The notes: generated from the sequence alone by a model not told the origin. A stretch of 64,000 nt of DNA from Armatimonadota bacterium (GCA_029547025.1 JAKPQA010000068.1:1-64000), one strand, 5' to 3'; shown: positions 6,960 to 16,713, counted from the first letter of the stretch. Numbers and translations are program-made.

Positions 6960-8413
6960 CCCGCTCGCCCTGTCTGTTCGAGCTGGTGCCGGGCCAGCGA
7001 CGTGTAGTAGTCGGCATAGGCCAGGGCGGTGACCGACTCGAAGGTCCGGGCCGCCGACTCGATCTCCCCCAAGGCTTGTCGGGCCAGGCCCATATGGTAC
7101 AGCGCGCAGGGCATCTGCGTGTGTTCGATGGGCTGACTCATGGCGAGTTCGAGGCACGCCGCGGCCTCGGCGGGGTCATGGCGCAGCAGTGCGGCGCGCC
7201 CCATGAGGATGGCGGCTTCGCCCACGCACGCCGGATCCCCGGCTAGGTCGAGGACGGCGCGCTTCGCCTCGGCATACTCGCCGCCCGCCTCGTCGGCCCG
7301 TCCCAGGCGGCCAAGCACACCCGCCCGAAGGGCTCGGGCCGAGGCAACACAGAACGGATTCGCCCTGGGGGTCTCCACGGCTCGCGACAGGTAATGGAGC
7401 GCCTCATCCCATCGCTCGAGCATGGTGTGCAGTTGCCCGCACACGCTCGACCAGATCGCGTCGTGCGTCCGCTCCTCCGCCGAGCCAGGTCGCGTCCCGT
7501 GCACGAGCTGCCCGCGTGCCAGTTCGAGGGCCTGGTCGAGACGTCCCAGACGGGTCAAGACAACTGCCGCCGCTACCGCCCTGGTCCCTGTGGCTCTCTC
7601 CCCTCCGACGGCCCCGGTCAACTGCCTCAGAGCAGCCTCGTGCTCGCCTCGCGCCGACAGGATCTGGGCCTTGAGCGCGGCACATGCATCGTCGGCACTG
7701 TCGAGGTACGCGGAGAGCTCCATCAGACGCTCCTCGTCCCCGAACTGCACGCAGAGATGGGCCAGACACTCAGCGATGGCCGGACCATGCGGCCCCCTGA
7801 GCGTCTGTGCGGAAGCTCCTTTCGCATAGCTGAATGCTTCGGACGGCCGACGGTCGGCGATGCATGCCCGCATGTAGTGTAGGCCCACCAGGTCGCGCTC
7901 GTCCTGCGTGAGATCGGTGCGGATGAGGGCCCGCCGCAGGCTGAGTGCCGCCGTTTTGGGATCCCCGCGCCTGTGGTGCAGCTCCGCCCGCTCCAGGATC
8001 ACGCGCACCGGAGGGAAGTTGAGTCTTTCCATCAACTCGAGAGCCGAGACCGCCTCGGCGTCCGCCTCCACGAACTGCCACTGGGCGTCCAGCGCGCGAG
8101 ACAGCTCGAGCCGGCACACGGCAATCGTGCGCGGATCGGAGTCGGTGGTGAGTAGTTGTCTCAGAATGTGTTCCGCTTCGGCAGGGCGTCGCGCGCGAAG
8201 CAGAAGCTCGACGAGCGTGATGCACTTCGGGGTCCGGAACAGCCCTCCAAACACTGAAACCCGACGGAGGCTACGTTGCAGCGCCACAATGGCGGCATCC
8301 CGCTGCTCGGGTCCCCTCGAGAGCGCATCCCCGGCACGTCGCAGTTCGTGGCGAGCTCGGTACCAGCAGAACTGGAGCGCGATGGCGCCCACCAGCCCGG
8401 CCAGGAGAGGCAT
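6956..8413 (-). CDS. Membrane-anchored tetratricopeptide-repeat protein
   Basis: 485 aa. I start it at the ATG at 8413, where GGAGGTG stands immediately upstream and the protein opens with a hydrophobic helix (MPLLAGLVGAIALQFCWY). The rest is helical repeats of TPR spacing, with recurring Ala at small positions, for instance LLLRARRPAEAEHILRQLL near 75 and LTRLGRLDQALELARGQLV near 290. There is no catalytic motif. The layout resembles LapB/YciM-type or assembly-scaffold TPR proteins, but there is no C-terminal rubredoxin-like metal site, so I give no specific role. It converges on lepB and shares the terminal CTAG. Confidence 0.7.
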   Translation of the reverse strand: MPLLAGLVGAIALQFCWYRARHELRRAGDALSRGPEQRDAAIVALQRSLRRVSVFGGLFRTPKCITLVELLLRARRPAEAEHILRQLLTTDSDPRTIAVCRLELSRALDAQWQFVEADAEAVSALELMERLNFPPVRVILERAELHHRRGDPKTAALSLRRALIRTDLTQDERDLVGLHYMRACIADRRPSEAFSYAKGASAQTLRGPHGPAIAECLAHLCVQFGDEERLMELSAYLDSADDACAALKAQILSARGEHEAALRQLTGAVGGERATGTRAVAAAVVLTRLGRLDQALELARGQLVHGTRPGSAEERTHDAIWSSVCGQLHTMLERWDEALHYLSRAVETPRANPFCVASARALRAGVLGRLGRADEAGGEYAEAKRAVLDLAGDPACVGEAAILMGRAALLRHDPAEAAACLELAMSQPIEHTQMPCALYHMGLARQALGEIESAARTFESVTALAYADYYTSLARHQLEQTGRAG

Positions 8414-8653
8414 CACCTCCGGGTCGCCGCCCGGAGCCACATGAAGATCACAACTCGACCAGATCGCTGCACTTGGGTACCCCCGGAGCACCGCCCCACC
8501 CGCCAACAGGCGGTGGCTTTCCTTCTTCGCCGGTCATTGCCCCAGTCCTCGCTCGGCCGAGGCATGGGAAGGGGCAGAGGCCGGTGTGGGGAACCCTACT
8601 ATGCCGCGCAACGTGGGCGGGCATCCCCGCTATATCATCGGGCAGGGGGTGGA

Positions 8654-9508
8654 ATGGTGGAGGACACTCCGCAGGACGAGGACTTGGCGCACAGCGAGGT
8701 TGCCCGGGGGGACACCGGACCTCCGGTGGCGCATCCGCGCCCGGACTGGGACCTCGGACGCCTGCTGGAGGAGTGGAAGTTCGAGCCCGGGGAGCTGTCG
8801 GCTCGCTGCTTCGTGGGACACGACGGGCGTCAGAAGATCCAAATGCGTCTGGAGCTGGGAATCCTTCAGATGGAGGCCGACGGACGGCCCGACGGACAGC
8901 GCCCCGGGGGTGTCGAGTCGTTGTTCGAATACCATCAGGAGGCCCTACGGACGGCGGGACCCGGAGCCACATACCGTCTCACTCCGGATGAGTGCTTGGA
9001 CCTGCGCCACGAGGCGTTGCTGTACTACCACCGGTACCTCTGCTGCTTCTGCATTGGGGACTTCGAGAGGATGGAGCGCGACACCGCGCGGAACCTGGCG
9101 GTGTTCGACTTCGTCCGTGACCACGCCGAGGCCGCCTATGACCGTGAGTCAATGGAGCCCTACCGGCCGTATGTGTTGATGATGCAGGCGCGGGCCCGGG
9201 CGGGAATGGCTCTGCGGTGTGGTCGCTATGCGCAGGCCCTCTCCGCTGTGGAGCAGGGCATCGCGGCCATCCAGGCCCTGGGCGTATCACAGCTCGGGCA
9301 GTCGGAACCGATGGGCGCCGACGAGATCGAAGCGCTGCAGGACCTGGCCGACGAGATCCGCCGGAGCAGACCACCGACCCGTCTGGCGCGGCTCGAGGCC
9401 GAGCTGCAGGCGGCCGTGGAGTGCGAGGACTACATGGCCGCCGCCCGGCTGCGCGATCTGATCCGCATGGAGCGTTCGAGTTCGGAGGCGCCGCCATCCG
9501 GGCGCTAG
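8654..9508 (+). CDS. UVR-motif (UvrB/UvrC) domain protein
   Basis: 284 aa. After a short acidic N-terminus comes DWDLGRLLEEWKFEP and then GRQKIQMRLELGILQMEADG followed by RPDGQRP, a block I know from planctomycete proteins annotated UvrB/UvrC motif-containing. The middle is helical and Tyr/Arg-rich (LYYHRYLCCFCIGDFERMERD). The last 40 residues form a UVR motif: LARLEAELQAAVECEDYMAA followed by ARLRDLI. UVR motifs mediate UvrB-UvrC contact and also occur in McsA and Clp adaptors; the rest of this protein is unlike either. Start ATG 8654 follows a G-rich site. It converges on the GH15 gene with a 4-bp CTAG overlap. Confidence 0.75.
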   Translation: MVEDTPQDEDLAHSEVARGDTGPPVAHPRPDWDLGRLLEEWKFEPGELSARCFVGHDGRQKIQMRLELGILQMEADGRPDGQRPGGVESLFEYHQEALRTAGPGATYRLTPDECLDLRHEALLYYHRYLCCFCIGDFERMERDTARNLAVFDFVRDHAEAAYDRESMEPYRPYVLMMQARARAGMALRCGRYAQALSAVEQGIAAIQALGVSQLGQSEPMGADEIEALQDLADEIRRSRPPTRLARLEAELQAAVECEDYMAAARLRDLIRMERSSSEAPPSGR

Positions 9509-11472
9509 GCCGACAGAAGTCCGCGCAACCGTTCGAGCTTCATGACAGTGACCACGAAGAGCCCCGAAGCCCACGCGTGGGGCGCCGCCCAGTAGGTGAA
9601 CGAATCCATGTGCACGATGAGCTCGGGGAGCTGGCCCGTGGGATTGGCGCAGGCCACGGCTGTGCTCAGGTGCTGACGGGCCATCCCGACATGGTCGAGA
9701 GCTCGGTCCGACCGACCACGGTCGAGCCAAGCTTCGGCCACCGCGAGGTGGACCCGGGCCGTCCACAGCGTGTTGACACAGCCCGCCGCGCCACCCATGT
9801 ACGGATCGTGTTCGTGGCGCAGGATGCACCGCCGGCCCCGGATGGTGAGCGATAGACACCGCTCGACGGCTTCGAGGGTGCCCACGGCCATGGCGAACTC
9901 GGTCTCATCGCGCAGGTCCAGAAGGCCAAATGGCTCGATCAGGCCGAGTACCGACGAATCATGTTGCCGGTCGATGTTCCCATCATAGTCAAGCCCGCGG
10001 GCGAACCGCCGTTCGTCCTCGAGCCAGAACCGCTCGAGCACCGCTCGCTTGACCCGTGCGGCTTTCGAAGCCGGCAGTCCGTAGGTCTCCTTGGCGGACA
10101 GCCATGCGCGGTACACCGCGGCGCTGGTGTAGGAGAACACGCCTCGGAAACGCTCCCACAGGTCGGCGGCGCGCTCGTGGAGGCCATCATCCGCGACCGC
10201 GCGGTCGATGGCGGCGATCCCGCGCTCGACCGCGGGGCGCACCGCTGCCACGTACTGATCCCGCTCGGCACCCTCCGGGAGCATGGGGGCGAGTCGGCAC
10301 ATGGCGTCGACGGTGGCGGCCGTCTGATCGAGCTGGTAGAAGTCGGGATAGACACACCAAGCCGAGGCGGGCAGTCCCGTCGTCCAGTAACGCTGGTACC
10401 AGTGCCCGGTCTCGAGCTGCGTACCCGCGCACCAACGCAGGACACGCTCGGCCGTGTCGACATACCCGGCCTCGGCCAGCGCGAGAGCGCCCTCGGCGGC
10501 ATCGCGCGGCCAGCAGTAGCCATAGCCCCCCGAGAGCTCGTACATGGGGTCGAACTCAGGAGCCGCCAACATGGCGCCCGTGCCCTCATCCACCAAGTCG
10601 CGCAGAACCAGGAGGGAACGCTGAAGCGGCGTGCGCAGCTCTGCATCGCGGGTCTGGGGCCCCCGGACGAGCCAGGACCGCGCGCCATGGGCGACGCCCT
10701 CGCACAGCTCCGGGAACGATGTGGACAACACCTGTCGGGCTCGGTCGCGGGCCTCAGGCTCATTGCCGCCGGCCGCGACAACCATGGTGATCCGCTCGGT
10801 ATGGGACGAAAGCTTGCGTCCCTCAGGCGAGCGCGGGTCGCCAAAGTCCAGGGGGAATGCGATGGCCAGGTCGACCTGGCCAATGTCCATCTCCTGGCCC
10901 GAGAGGTGGCCGTGCGTCATGTCCCACTTGGTACGGCTGCTCAGGTCTCCGGCTAGCTTCCCGCATTGGTGCTCGAACCCGCGGTCCGCCGTGATGCAGA
11001 ACGTTGTCTCCCGGTAGCGCTGGATGCACTGGCGCTCGTCAGGGTATACGTGGACGGCGTTGCCTCGGGCCACGTCGCCCAAGTTTAGCTGAAAGTACTG
11101 ACACACCTTGAGTCGGCCGTGTCCGCCCGAGACTGACACCTGGCGCACCCAGGCAGGGGCGTCCGCGGGCACGAGGTCCACGAGCTCGACGACGAGGCCA
11201 GTCCGCGGGTTCGATAGCACCGTGCGGAGTATGCTGGAGGCGAACTCCGTGTCGCCATTGTTCGAGAACCCCTGTTCGATCCGCCACATGTCGTCCCACG
11301 ACCAGGCGAAGCGTCCCTCGGGGGAATCGGCGAAGTAGACGCCAAAGAGGCACTCGCGCACATTCTGCGCGTGATCGATGTGCGGGTAGAACAGCCCCAT
11401 GACCTCGCCGGAGCGTCCGACGGTCATCAGAAACCGTGAGTTGCCAAATGCGGCTGTCGGGAGAAACACCAT
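9505..11472 (-). CDS. Glycoside hydrolase family 15-like protein (glucoamylase/glucodextranase type)
   Basis: 655 aa with the GH15 two-part layout: an N-terminal beta-sandwich (about 1-260) with GRSGEVMGLFYPHID and RFAWSWDDMWRIEQGF, then an (alpha/alpha)6 barrel with ELSGGYGYCWPRDAAEGALA near 315, ETGHWYQRYWTTGLP, WERFRGVFSYTSAAVYRAWL and TLWTARVHLAVAEAWLDRG. The family releases glucose or trehalose units from alpha-glucans. There is no signal peptide, so it probably acts on glycogen or maltodextrin in the cytoplasm. Its start lies 99 nt after the hydantoinase gene on the same strand, so it may be the last gene of that operon. Confidence 0.85.
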   Translation of the reverse strand: MVFLPTAAFGNSRFLMTVGRSGEVMGLFYPHIDHAQNVRECLFGVYFADSPEGRFAWSWDDMWRIEQGFSNNGDTEFASSILRTVLSNPRTGLVVELVDLVPADAPAWVRQVSVSGGHGRLKVCQYFQLNLGDVARGNAVHVYPDERQCIQRYRETTFCITADRGFEHQCGKLAGDLSSRTKWDMTHGHLSGQEMDIGQVDLAIAFPLDFGDPRSPEGRKLSSHTERITMVVAAGGNEPEARDRARQVLSTSFPELCEGVAHGARSWLVRGPQTRDAELRTPLQRSLLVLRDLVDEGTGAMLAAPEFDPMYELSGGYGYCWPRDAAEGALALAEAGYVDTAERVLRWCAGTQLETGHWYQRYWTTGLPASAWCVYPDFYQLDQTAATVDAMCRLAPMLPEGAERDQYVAAVRPAVERGIAAIDRAVADDGLHERAADLWERFRGVFSYTSAAVYRAWLSAKETYGLPASKAARVKRAVLERFWLEDERRFARGLDYDGNIDRQHDSSVLGLIEPFGLLDLRDETEFAMAVGTLEAVERCLSLTIRGRRCILRHEHDPYMGGAAGCVNTLWTARVHLAVAEAWLDRGRSDRALDHVGMARQHLSTAVACANPTGQLPELIVHMDSFTYWAAPHAWASGLFVVTVMKLERLRGLLSA

Positions 11473-11571
11473 AGACGGCGAGCACCCTCTCAGTGGTCTG
11501 ACCCCAGTTGTCGACCGGGATGCTCAGGCCACAAGGATCATCATTCCATGCAGACCCAATCCCCGAAAGGC

Positions 11572-13689
11572 CTATCCCACCACAATCAGCACGGGCGATT
11601 CGGCGGCGACGCCCGCGAGCTCGGCCTCCAGGAGCGCCGAAGCCTGTTCGAGAGTGGCCAGGCCGGACACGTCGACGATGCGCGCGGCCGAGATGACCCG
11701 TGCCGGGGGTAGCGCGAGACCTGCATCGCCATACCGTGCCTCTGACGCCAGGGCGCGAGCGGCCTCCTGAGCCGTTGTGGTGATGCAGACACCGTCGGGG
11801 CGCTGCAGTCGAACTGCGCCCGTGGAGTCCACGACACACGTAGGGTGTGTGGTCCGGCGCAGCAGCCCCAGAGCCCGGCGCGTTCGCACCTCCCCCTGGT
11901 ATACGGAGAGAAACTCACTGCGGCCCACTCGCGTGACCTCATCGGCACCGTAGCGGCGCAGAACGGCCCTCGCCCGTTCGGCCAGGGCGTCGTCAGCCAG
12001 CCCGGCCCGGGCCGGGCCGGCGGAGAGCGCCGCCGCTCCCGTGGCAGTGGCGCGCAGGACGCCGGCAGCCGCCTCGAACTCGACCCGCACTTCGACGCTG
12101 TCATCGCTGGCCCCATGGCGGAGCAGGCTCTGCCGGACCTCCTGGCGTATCGCCGCGATGTCCGCGGGGGAGGGATTCGCCACGCTCCTTTCGATCGTCT
12201 CGTGCATCATGGCGAGCGCCGCGCCGATGGCGGAAACCACCGGCGCATCCGGACAGATGCTCCAGGGCACCGCGATTCGTTCCGCCAGGTGAGGCACAAT
12301 GGCCTCCGCTCCACCCCCGCCTCCCACCAGTGTGAGCCGGGGACCGTCGAGCCCATGTTCCGAGGCCAGTTCGAGCACGGCTGCGGATAGTGGCTCGATG
12401 GCGCGTTCCAGCATGGCCTGGCACATCTCGCGGGCGCCCAACCCGACCAGACGCCCGGCGGCGGCGGCCCCGTCCTCTGGGACCTCGCCTCGCAGTGTTC
12501 TCGCGGCGCAGGTCAGTGTGAAAGCCCACCGCCGACCGGCTTCGTCCTCGAGAGCCACGTACTCACCGGGGTCGCCGGCGATGGGTGCCATGAGGACCGC
12601 CTTGAGCGGCGGGGCGGGCAACCCGTAGCCGTAGTAGGGCAAGCCCGCGATATGGGCGCTCCGAGGCCCCACCGCAGCGAGGCCATCGGTGCCCAGGAGC
12701 GGCAAGGAACCCCCGGCCACCCCGAGCGTGCGTACCGCCAGGGTCCTCAGGTGGAGCCGATGTCCCCCTGTCATGGCCGCGCGGACCGTCGGTCGACCGT
12801 CCACGATGGCAGACAGATCCGTGCTGGTGCCTCCCACCTCGACAAACACGCCATCGGCCACGCCGACGTACATCAGCGCCGCCGCGACGCCTGCGGCCGG
12901 TCCCGAGAGCACCGTCAGCAGCGGCCGGCGCGTGGCCTCCTCTGCCGACATGGTTCCGCCGTCACTGCGGACGATCAGCAGGGGAGCCTGGAATCCCAGG
13001 GCCCGGGCGGCGTCCTCGGTGCACCGTGCGGCCTCGGACATCTTGGGCAAGATGCTGGCGTTCACGACAGCCGTGCGGGTCCGTTGGCGCAGCCCGTGCA
13101 GGAGCGAGATGTCTGACGTGGCCGTGGCCGGCAGACCCGCCTGGATCGCCAGCTCGGCAACTCGTCTCTCGTTGGAGGGATCCTCGATCGAGAACGCTTC
13201 GGCGGCCACGATGACCTCGCATCCCTCGGCTTTGAGGGTCCCAATGGCCGCCCCCACCGCGTCAGAGAGCTCCTCACTGGTGCACTCGACATGCACATGC
13301 CGGACCGGCACCGACCGGTGGCCCCCCTCCCCGATGGGGGTGTCGCCTACATCGGTCTCCCTCTCCGCCCGCGCGGAGGTCACCCTCGACATGCCCGATC
13401 GGCCGACTGACACGGCGAGGACGCCCACAGGAGCGACGTCACCCTCGAGAAGCGCATTGGTCGCCTGGGTGGTACTGTGGGCAATCAGGGCTACAGACTC
13501 CGGGGACTGGCCGAGCCGGGCCAGCAGCGCCCGGAGCGCCTCGCAGACACCCTCGGCCACACCCCGAGTCGCCCGGTGCGTCGTGGGAACGCGCACCGAT
13601 GCCCGAAGGCTCTGGGTCATGGCATCGATGGCCACGGCGTGGGTGAACGTGCCGCCCACATCGATGCCGACTCGCAGGGTATCGCCCAT
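11572..13689 (-). CDS. Hydantoinase/oxoprolinase A-type ATPase
   Basis: 705 aa. The actin-like ATP-binding start VGIDVGGTFTHAVAID is the HyuA/OplA signature; SDGGTMSAEEATRRPLLTVL, SGPAAGV and VEVGGTSTDLSAI follow as in the family. A second glycine-rich segment, TLVGGGGGAEAIVPHLAERI, is near residue 465. The C-terminal 180 residues differ from standard HyuA. The family hydrolyses 5-oxoproline or hydantoins, or carboxylates ketones, with ATP and normally pairs with a HyuB subunit; no hyuB is next to it here. It is 24 nt downstream of purB on the same strand. The substrate cannot be told. Confidence 0.8.
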   Translation of the reverse strand: MGDTLRVGIDVGGTFTHAVAIDAMTQSLRASVRVPTTHRATRGVAEGVCEALRALLARLGQSPESVALIAHSTTQATNALLEGDVAPVGVLAVSVGRSGMSRVTSARAERETDVGDTPIGEGGHRSVPVRHVHVECTSEELSDAVGAAIGTLKAEGCEVIVAAEAFSIEDPSNERRVAELAIQAGLPATATSDISLLHGLRQRTRTAVVNASILPKMSEAARCTEDAARALGFQAPLLIVRSDGGTMSAEEATRRPLLTVLSGPAAGVAAALMYVGVADGVFVEVGGTSTDLSAIVDGRPTVRAAMTGGHRLHLRTLAVRTLGVAGGSLPLLGTDGLAAVGPRSAHIAGLPYYGYGLPAPPLKAVLMAPIAGDPGEYVALEDEAGRRWAFTLTCAARTLRGEVPEDGAAAAGRLVGLGAREMCQAMLERAIEPLSAAVLELASEHGLDGPRLTLVGGGGGAEAIVPHLAERIAVPWSICPDAPVVSAIGAALAMMHETIERSVANPSPADIAAIRQEVRQSLLRHGASDDSVEVRVEFEAAAGVLRATATGAAALSAGPARAGLADDALAERARAVLRRYGADEVTRVGRSEFLSVYQGEVRTRRALGLLRRTTHPTCVVDSTGAVRLQRPDGVCITTTAQEAARALASEARYGDAGLALPPARVISAARIVDVSGLATLEQASALLEAELAGVAAESPVLIVVG

Positions 13690-13713
13690 AGAGGCTCCCG
13701 AGGACCGGCCGCG

Positions 13714-15123
13714 TCAGCGGCCAGCCAATCCGAGCCGTTCGGCGTAATGGTCACAGATCGCGTCCACGCGAAGCGCCGCGATGCCCTGGTAGAGCGCCGG
13801 GTCCTGAAGAACCGCCCTCTGAGCCGGTGTCATCCGATCGAGGTAGGGCCCGATGTCGCTCTCTGCCGCCACGTCCCAGAGCCGGCGGCCCGTGCGCTCG
13901 GCCTCCAGCGTGAGCCGCCGGACGGCCTCATGGGCATCGGGATGTCCCTGGGCGGCCAGCAGGATGTACAGGGGCTCCGCCAAGCACATGCCTGCCGTGA
14001 GCTCCAGGTTGGCCCGCATCTGCTCGCCGTCGACCACGAGCCGAGACATGATGCGCCGCAACCGCTCGGACGCATTCATCAGACCCACGATCGTCTCGGG
14101 CAGGAAGCGATTCGTTGCCGAGTTGGTCAGGTCACGCTGGTGCTCCGAGAGTTGGTCGAGGTACACCGAGACCATGCGAGGCATGAACGCCTTGTAGAGC
14201 GACTTGACGTTCTCGAAGTTCCACGGGTTGCGCTTGTGAGGCATGGTTGACGATCCGACCTGGCTGGCCTCGAAAGCTTCACCCACCTCAGAGATCTCGG
14301 TCCGCTGCAGGTGGCGCATGTCATCCGCCAGGGCAGCCAGGACGGAGAAGCACGAGGTCAGCGTATGCATGTAGTCGGTGACGTGTTCTGGCGCGACGAT
14401 CTGGGTCGAGTGCCAGGCGGGCCTCAGCCCCAACTCCGCCAGGACCTCCTCCTCGAACGCCGCGGGATCGTCAATCAGAAGGCTCGACGCGTTGTAGGCG
14501 CCCACCGCACCGGAGATCTTGCCCCGGAGGTTCGCCGCAGCCCCCTGGATCGCCTCGATCCGCTCGCCCAGGCGGCTCACGTACTCGGCCAGCGCGAACC
14601 CGAAGGTGATCGGCACGGCGTGCTGCCCATGCGTGCGGCCGATCTGGGGCCGGTCCCGCTCCCTTCGTGCCAGCGTGATGAGCGTGGCCTCGAGATCGAG
14701 CAACTTGGGGACCACGGCTCGCTGGGTGCAGTCCTTCATCCGCGCCGCGATGGCCGTGTCGATGACGTCAAACGAGGTCAATGTGAAATGGACGAAGGGG
14801 CGGGCCGCATCGCTCACCTTGGCCTGCAGGCAATTCACCATCGCTCGGATGTTGTGGTGGATGCGTGCCTCTTCAGCCGCGACCTCTTCGGCCGTAACCC
14901 GGGCCGCAGCCACCTCGATCTCTCTCGCGGCCTCCGGCGGGCATATGCCGCGCCGGGCCAGGACGCGGGCCGCGGCGACCTCGACCTTGAGCTCGTACGC
15001 CAGCCGCGCGCGCTCGGTCACGTAGGGCGACAGGAGCGCAATGAGATCCGGATCCACGCCGTAATAGCGGAACTCGAGCGGCGACACGCTGTCATACACG
15101 GAGCGTTGCGTCGGCTGCGGCAC
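13714..15123 (-). CDS. purB: Adenylosuccinate lyase
   Basis: 469 aa, fumarase/aspartase superfamily: converts SAICAR to AICAR and adenylosuccinate to AMP plus fumarate. Signatures in order: HFTLTSFDVIDTAIAARMKD, GRTHGQHAVPITFG with the active-site His, and SQVGSSTMPHKRNPWNFENV, the mobile Ser loop. The start is GTG 15123, which follows the trxB stop by 1 nt; the open frame extends upstream into trxB, but that extension has no family similarity. It is slightly longer than short bacterial PurB (about 430-456 aa). The family call is firm; purB rather than another superfamily member is very likely. Confidence 0.9.
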   Translation of the reverse strand: MPQPTQRSVYDSVSPLEFRYYGVDPDLIALLSPYVTERARLAYELKVEVAAARVLARRGICPPEAAREIEVAAARVTAEEVAAEEARIHHNIRAMVNCLQAKVSDAARPFVHFTLTSFDVIDTAIAARMKDCTQRAVVPKLLDLEATLITLARRERDRPQIGRTHGQHAVPITFGFALAEYVSRLGERIEAIQGAAANLRGKISGAVGAYNASSLLIDDPAAFEEEVLAELGLRPAWHSTQIVAPEHVTDYMHTLTSCFSVLAALADDMRHLQRTEISEVGEAFEASQVGSSTMPHKRNPWNFENVKSLYKAFMPRMVSVYLDQLSEHQRDLTNSATNRFLPETIVGLMNASERLRRIMSRLVVDGEQMRANLELTAGMCLAEPLYILLAAQGHPDAHEAVRRLTLEAERTGRRLWDVAAESDIGPYLDRMTPAQRAVLQDPALYQGIAALRVDAICDHYAERLGLAGR

Positions 15124-15124
15124 T

Positions 15125-16039
15125 CTAGATGCCCCCCAGGACCCAGCGAGCCGCCGTGAGAGCCGCGACGCATCCATCGCCCACGGCCGCTGCGATCTGC
15201 CGGTAGCTCTTGTGGCGCACGTCGCCCGCGGCAACGATCCCACGAATCGACGTGCTCAGCTCGAGGTCCACCATGATGTAGCCGCCCTCGTCGAGCGCCA
15301 CCAGGTCGCGCACGATACCCGAGTTTGGTATGTTGCCGATGTACACAAACACGCCGTCGCAGGGTAAGTCGGACTCGGCGCCTGTCTTGACGTTGCGCAG
15401 CCGTACGGAACGCACCGCGGTGTCTCCAGAGAACTCCACCGGCACCGTGTCCCAGATGAACTCGATCTTCGGATTCTCGAAGCAGCGCCGCTGGAGGATG
15501 TCGACGGCACGAAGCTGGTCGCGCCGATGCACGATGGTCACCCGGTCGCAGATCCGAGCCAAGTACAGGGACTCCTCGCAGGCCGCGTCACCACCGCCGA
15601 TCACGACGACCTTGCGGTTCTGGAAGAAGAACCCATCACAGGTGGCGCAGTAGGACACGCCTCGCCCTGTAAACTCCTGCTCGCCAGGGATGCCGAGCAA
15701 TCGCGGATGGCTGCCCGTTGCGATGAGCACCGATCGCGCCCGGGGATCATCCTTGACGCCCACGAGCTCGAACGCCTCGCCGTCCTGGCGCACCTCACAG
15801 ATGTCCGCGGTGCGGGCTTCGACGCCGAACCGGCGGACATGCTGCACCATCTGCTCGATCAGGCCGGGGCCCGAGAGCACTCCCGGAAACCCCAGATAGT
15901 TTTCAACCGACTCGGTGTTGTTCATCTGGCCGCCGGGGAGCGCCTTCTCATATAGTCTTACCGACAGGCCAGCCCGCGCGGCGTAAATGGACGCCGACAG
16001 CCCCGCCGGGCCCGCACCGACAATCGCCAGGTCGGTCAT
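15125..16039 (-). CDS. trxB: Thioredoxin-disulfide reductase
   Basis: 304 aa flavoprotein passing electrons from NADPH to thioredoxin. FAD-binding GAGPAGLSASIYAARAG is at residues 8-24, the redox pair CATC at 131-134 (SYCATCDGFFF), NADPH-binding VVIGGGDAACEES near 145, and the C-terminal FAD motif GIVAAGDVRHKSYRQIAAAV. Start ATG 16039 follows GAGGTGA; the longer frame covers the PHP gene and is spurious. The gene sits between a PHP gene and purB in a tight operon with gaps of 5 and 1 nt, an odd mixture of functions. Confidence 0.95.
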   Translation of the reverse strand: MTDLAIVGAGPAGLSASIYAARAGLSVRLYEKALPGGQMNNTESVENYLGFPGVLSGPGLIEQMVQHVRRFGVEARTADICEVRQDGEAFELVGVKDDPRARSVLIATGSHPRLLGIPGEQEFTGRGVSYCATCDGFFFQNRKVVVIGGGDAACEESLYLARICDRVTIVHRRDQLRAVDILQRRCFENPKIEFIWDTVPVEFSGDTAVRSVRLRNVKTGAESDLPCDGVFVYIGNIPNSGIVRDLVALDEGGYIMVDLELSTSIRGIVAAGDVRHKSYRQIAAAVGDGCVAALTAARWVLGGI

Positions 16040-16044
16040 GGCGG

Positions 16045-16707
16045 TCACCTCAGTCCTCTCATCAGGTCGCGAGTCACGGGACCGGGCACCACATGGGCGC
16101 CCTGGCGAGGAGAACAACGGCGTGCCCGGATCCCGGAAACGATGTCCGCGATGGACCGGACCTGGCCATCGAACACCGTGACACACCGTCCGACCTGCTC
16201 GGCGCGATGGGCATCGCTCCCCCCCGTTCGTGCCAGGCCGCGCTCCTCGGCGACCGCACGCGCCGGCTCTACGGCTTCAGGAGGATCCGAGCCGTTGATC
16301 ACCTCCACGCCGTCCACGTCGAGGTGATAGAGCTGGTCACCAATGCGAGGGCCGTTGCGATAGGGGTGCGCCGCCACCACGACGGCGCCGTGTGCGTGGG
16401 CCCATTCGATGAGCTCCTCGGGCGTCATCCGGCCCTTGGCCTGCGGCGCCCCGAACACGAGGAAGTCGCCGCGCCAGCCGGATCTATCCCACGTCGAGAC
16501 CTCCTGGGCCGCCAGGGCGACCAGTCCGTCCACCTGGGCTTCGTCCACGCGGCGAACGAGTTCTCGCTCCGGGTACAGATGGTCGTGGTCGGTGATGACG
16601 ATGGCATCGAGCCCGGCCGTGCGGGCCGCTCGTAGCATGTCCACCGTGGAGTCGATGGCGCACCCCGAGTACTCGCAGGTGTGACTGTGGAGCTCAACAA
16701 CTGCCAT
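16045..16707 (-). CDS. PHP-domain metal-dependent phosphoesterase
   Basis: 220 aa, a compact PHP hydrolase. Metal ligands are seen as ELHSHT (His-x-His) at the N-terminus, ITDHDH near 40, AQEVS with a Glu near 68, AAHPYR near 112 and GGSDAH near 163. This is the RNase AM/YciV-like and histidinol-phosphatase-like arrangement, predicted to remove phosphate from small molecules or nucleotides. It lies between the Gfo/Idh/MocA gene (6 nt) and trxB (5 nt), so it is translated as part of that operon. Confidence 0.85.
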   Translation of the reverse strand: MAVVELHSHTCEYSGCAIDSTVDMLRAARTAGLDAIVITDHDHLYPERELVRRVDEAQVDGLVALAAQEVSTWDRSGWRGDFLVFGAPQAKGRMTPEELIEWAHAHGAVVVAAHPYRNGPRIGDQLYHLDVDGVEVINGSDPPEAVEPARAVAEERGLARTGGSDAHRAEQVGRCVTVFDGQVRSIADIVSGIRARRCSPRQGAHVVPGPVTRDLMRGLR

Positions 16708-16713
16708 CGCTAC

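Noticed and set aside
8488-8530. CACCGCC/GGCGGTG hairpin followed by T-rich sequence
   Set aside because: No gene ends upstream on the plus strand, so a terminator makes no sense here; probably chance in GC-rich DNA.
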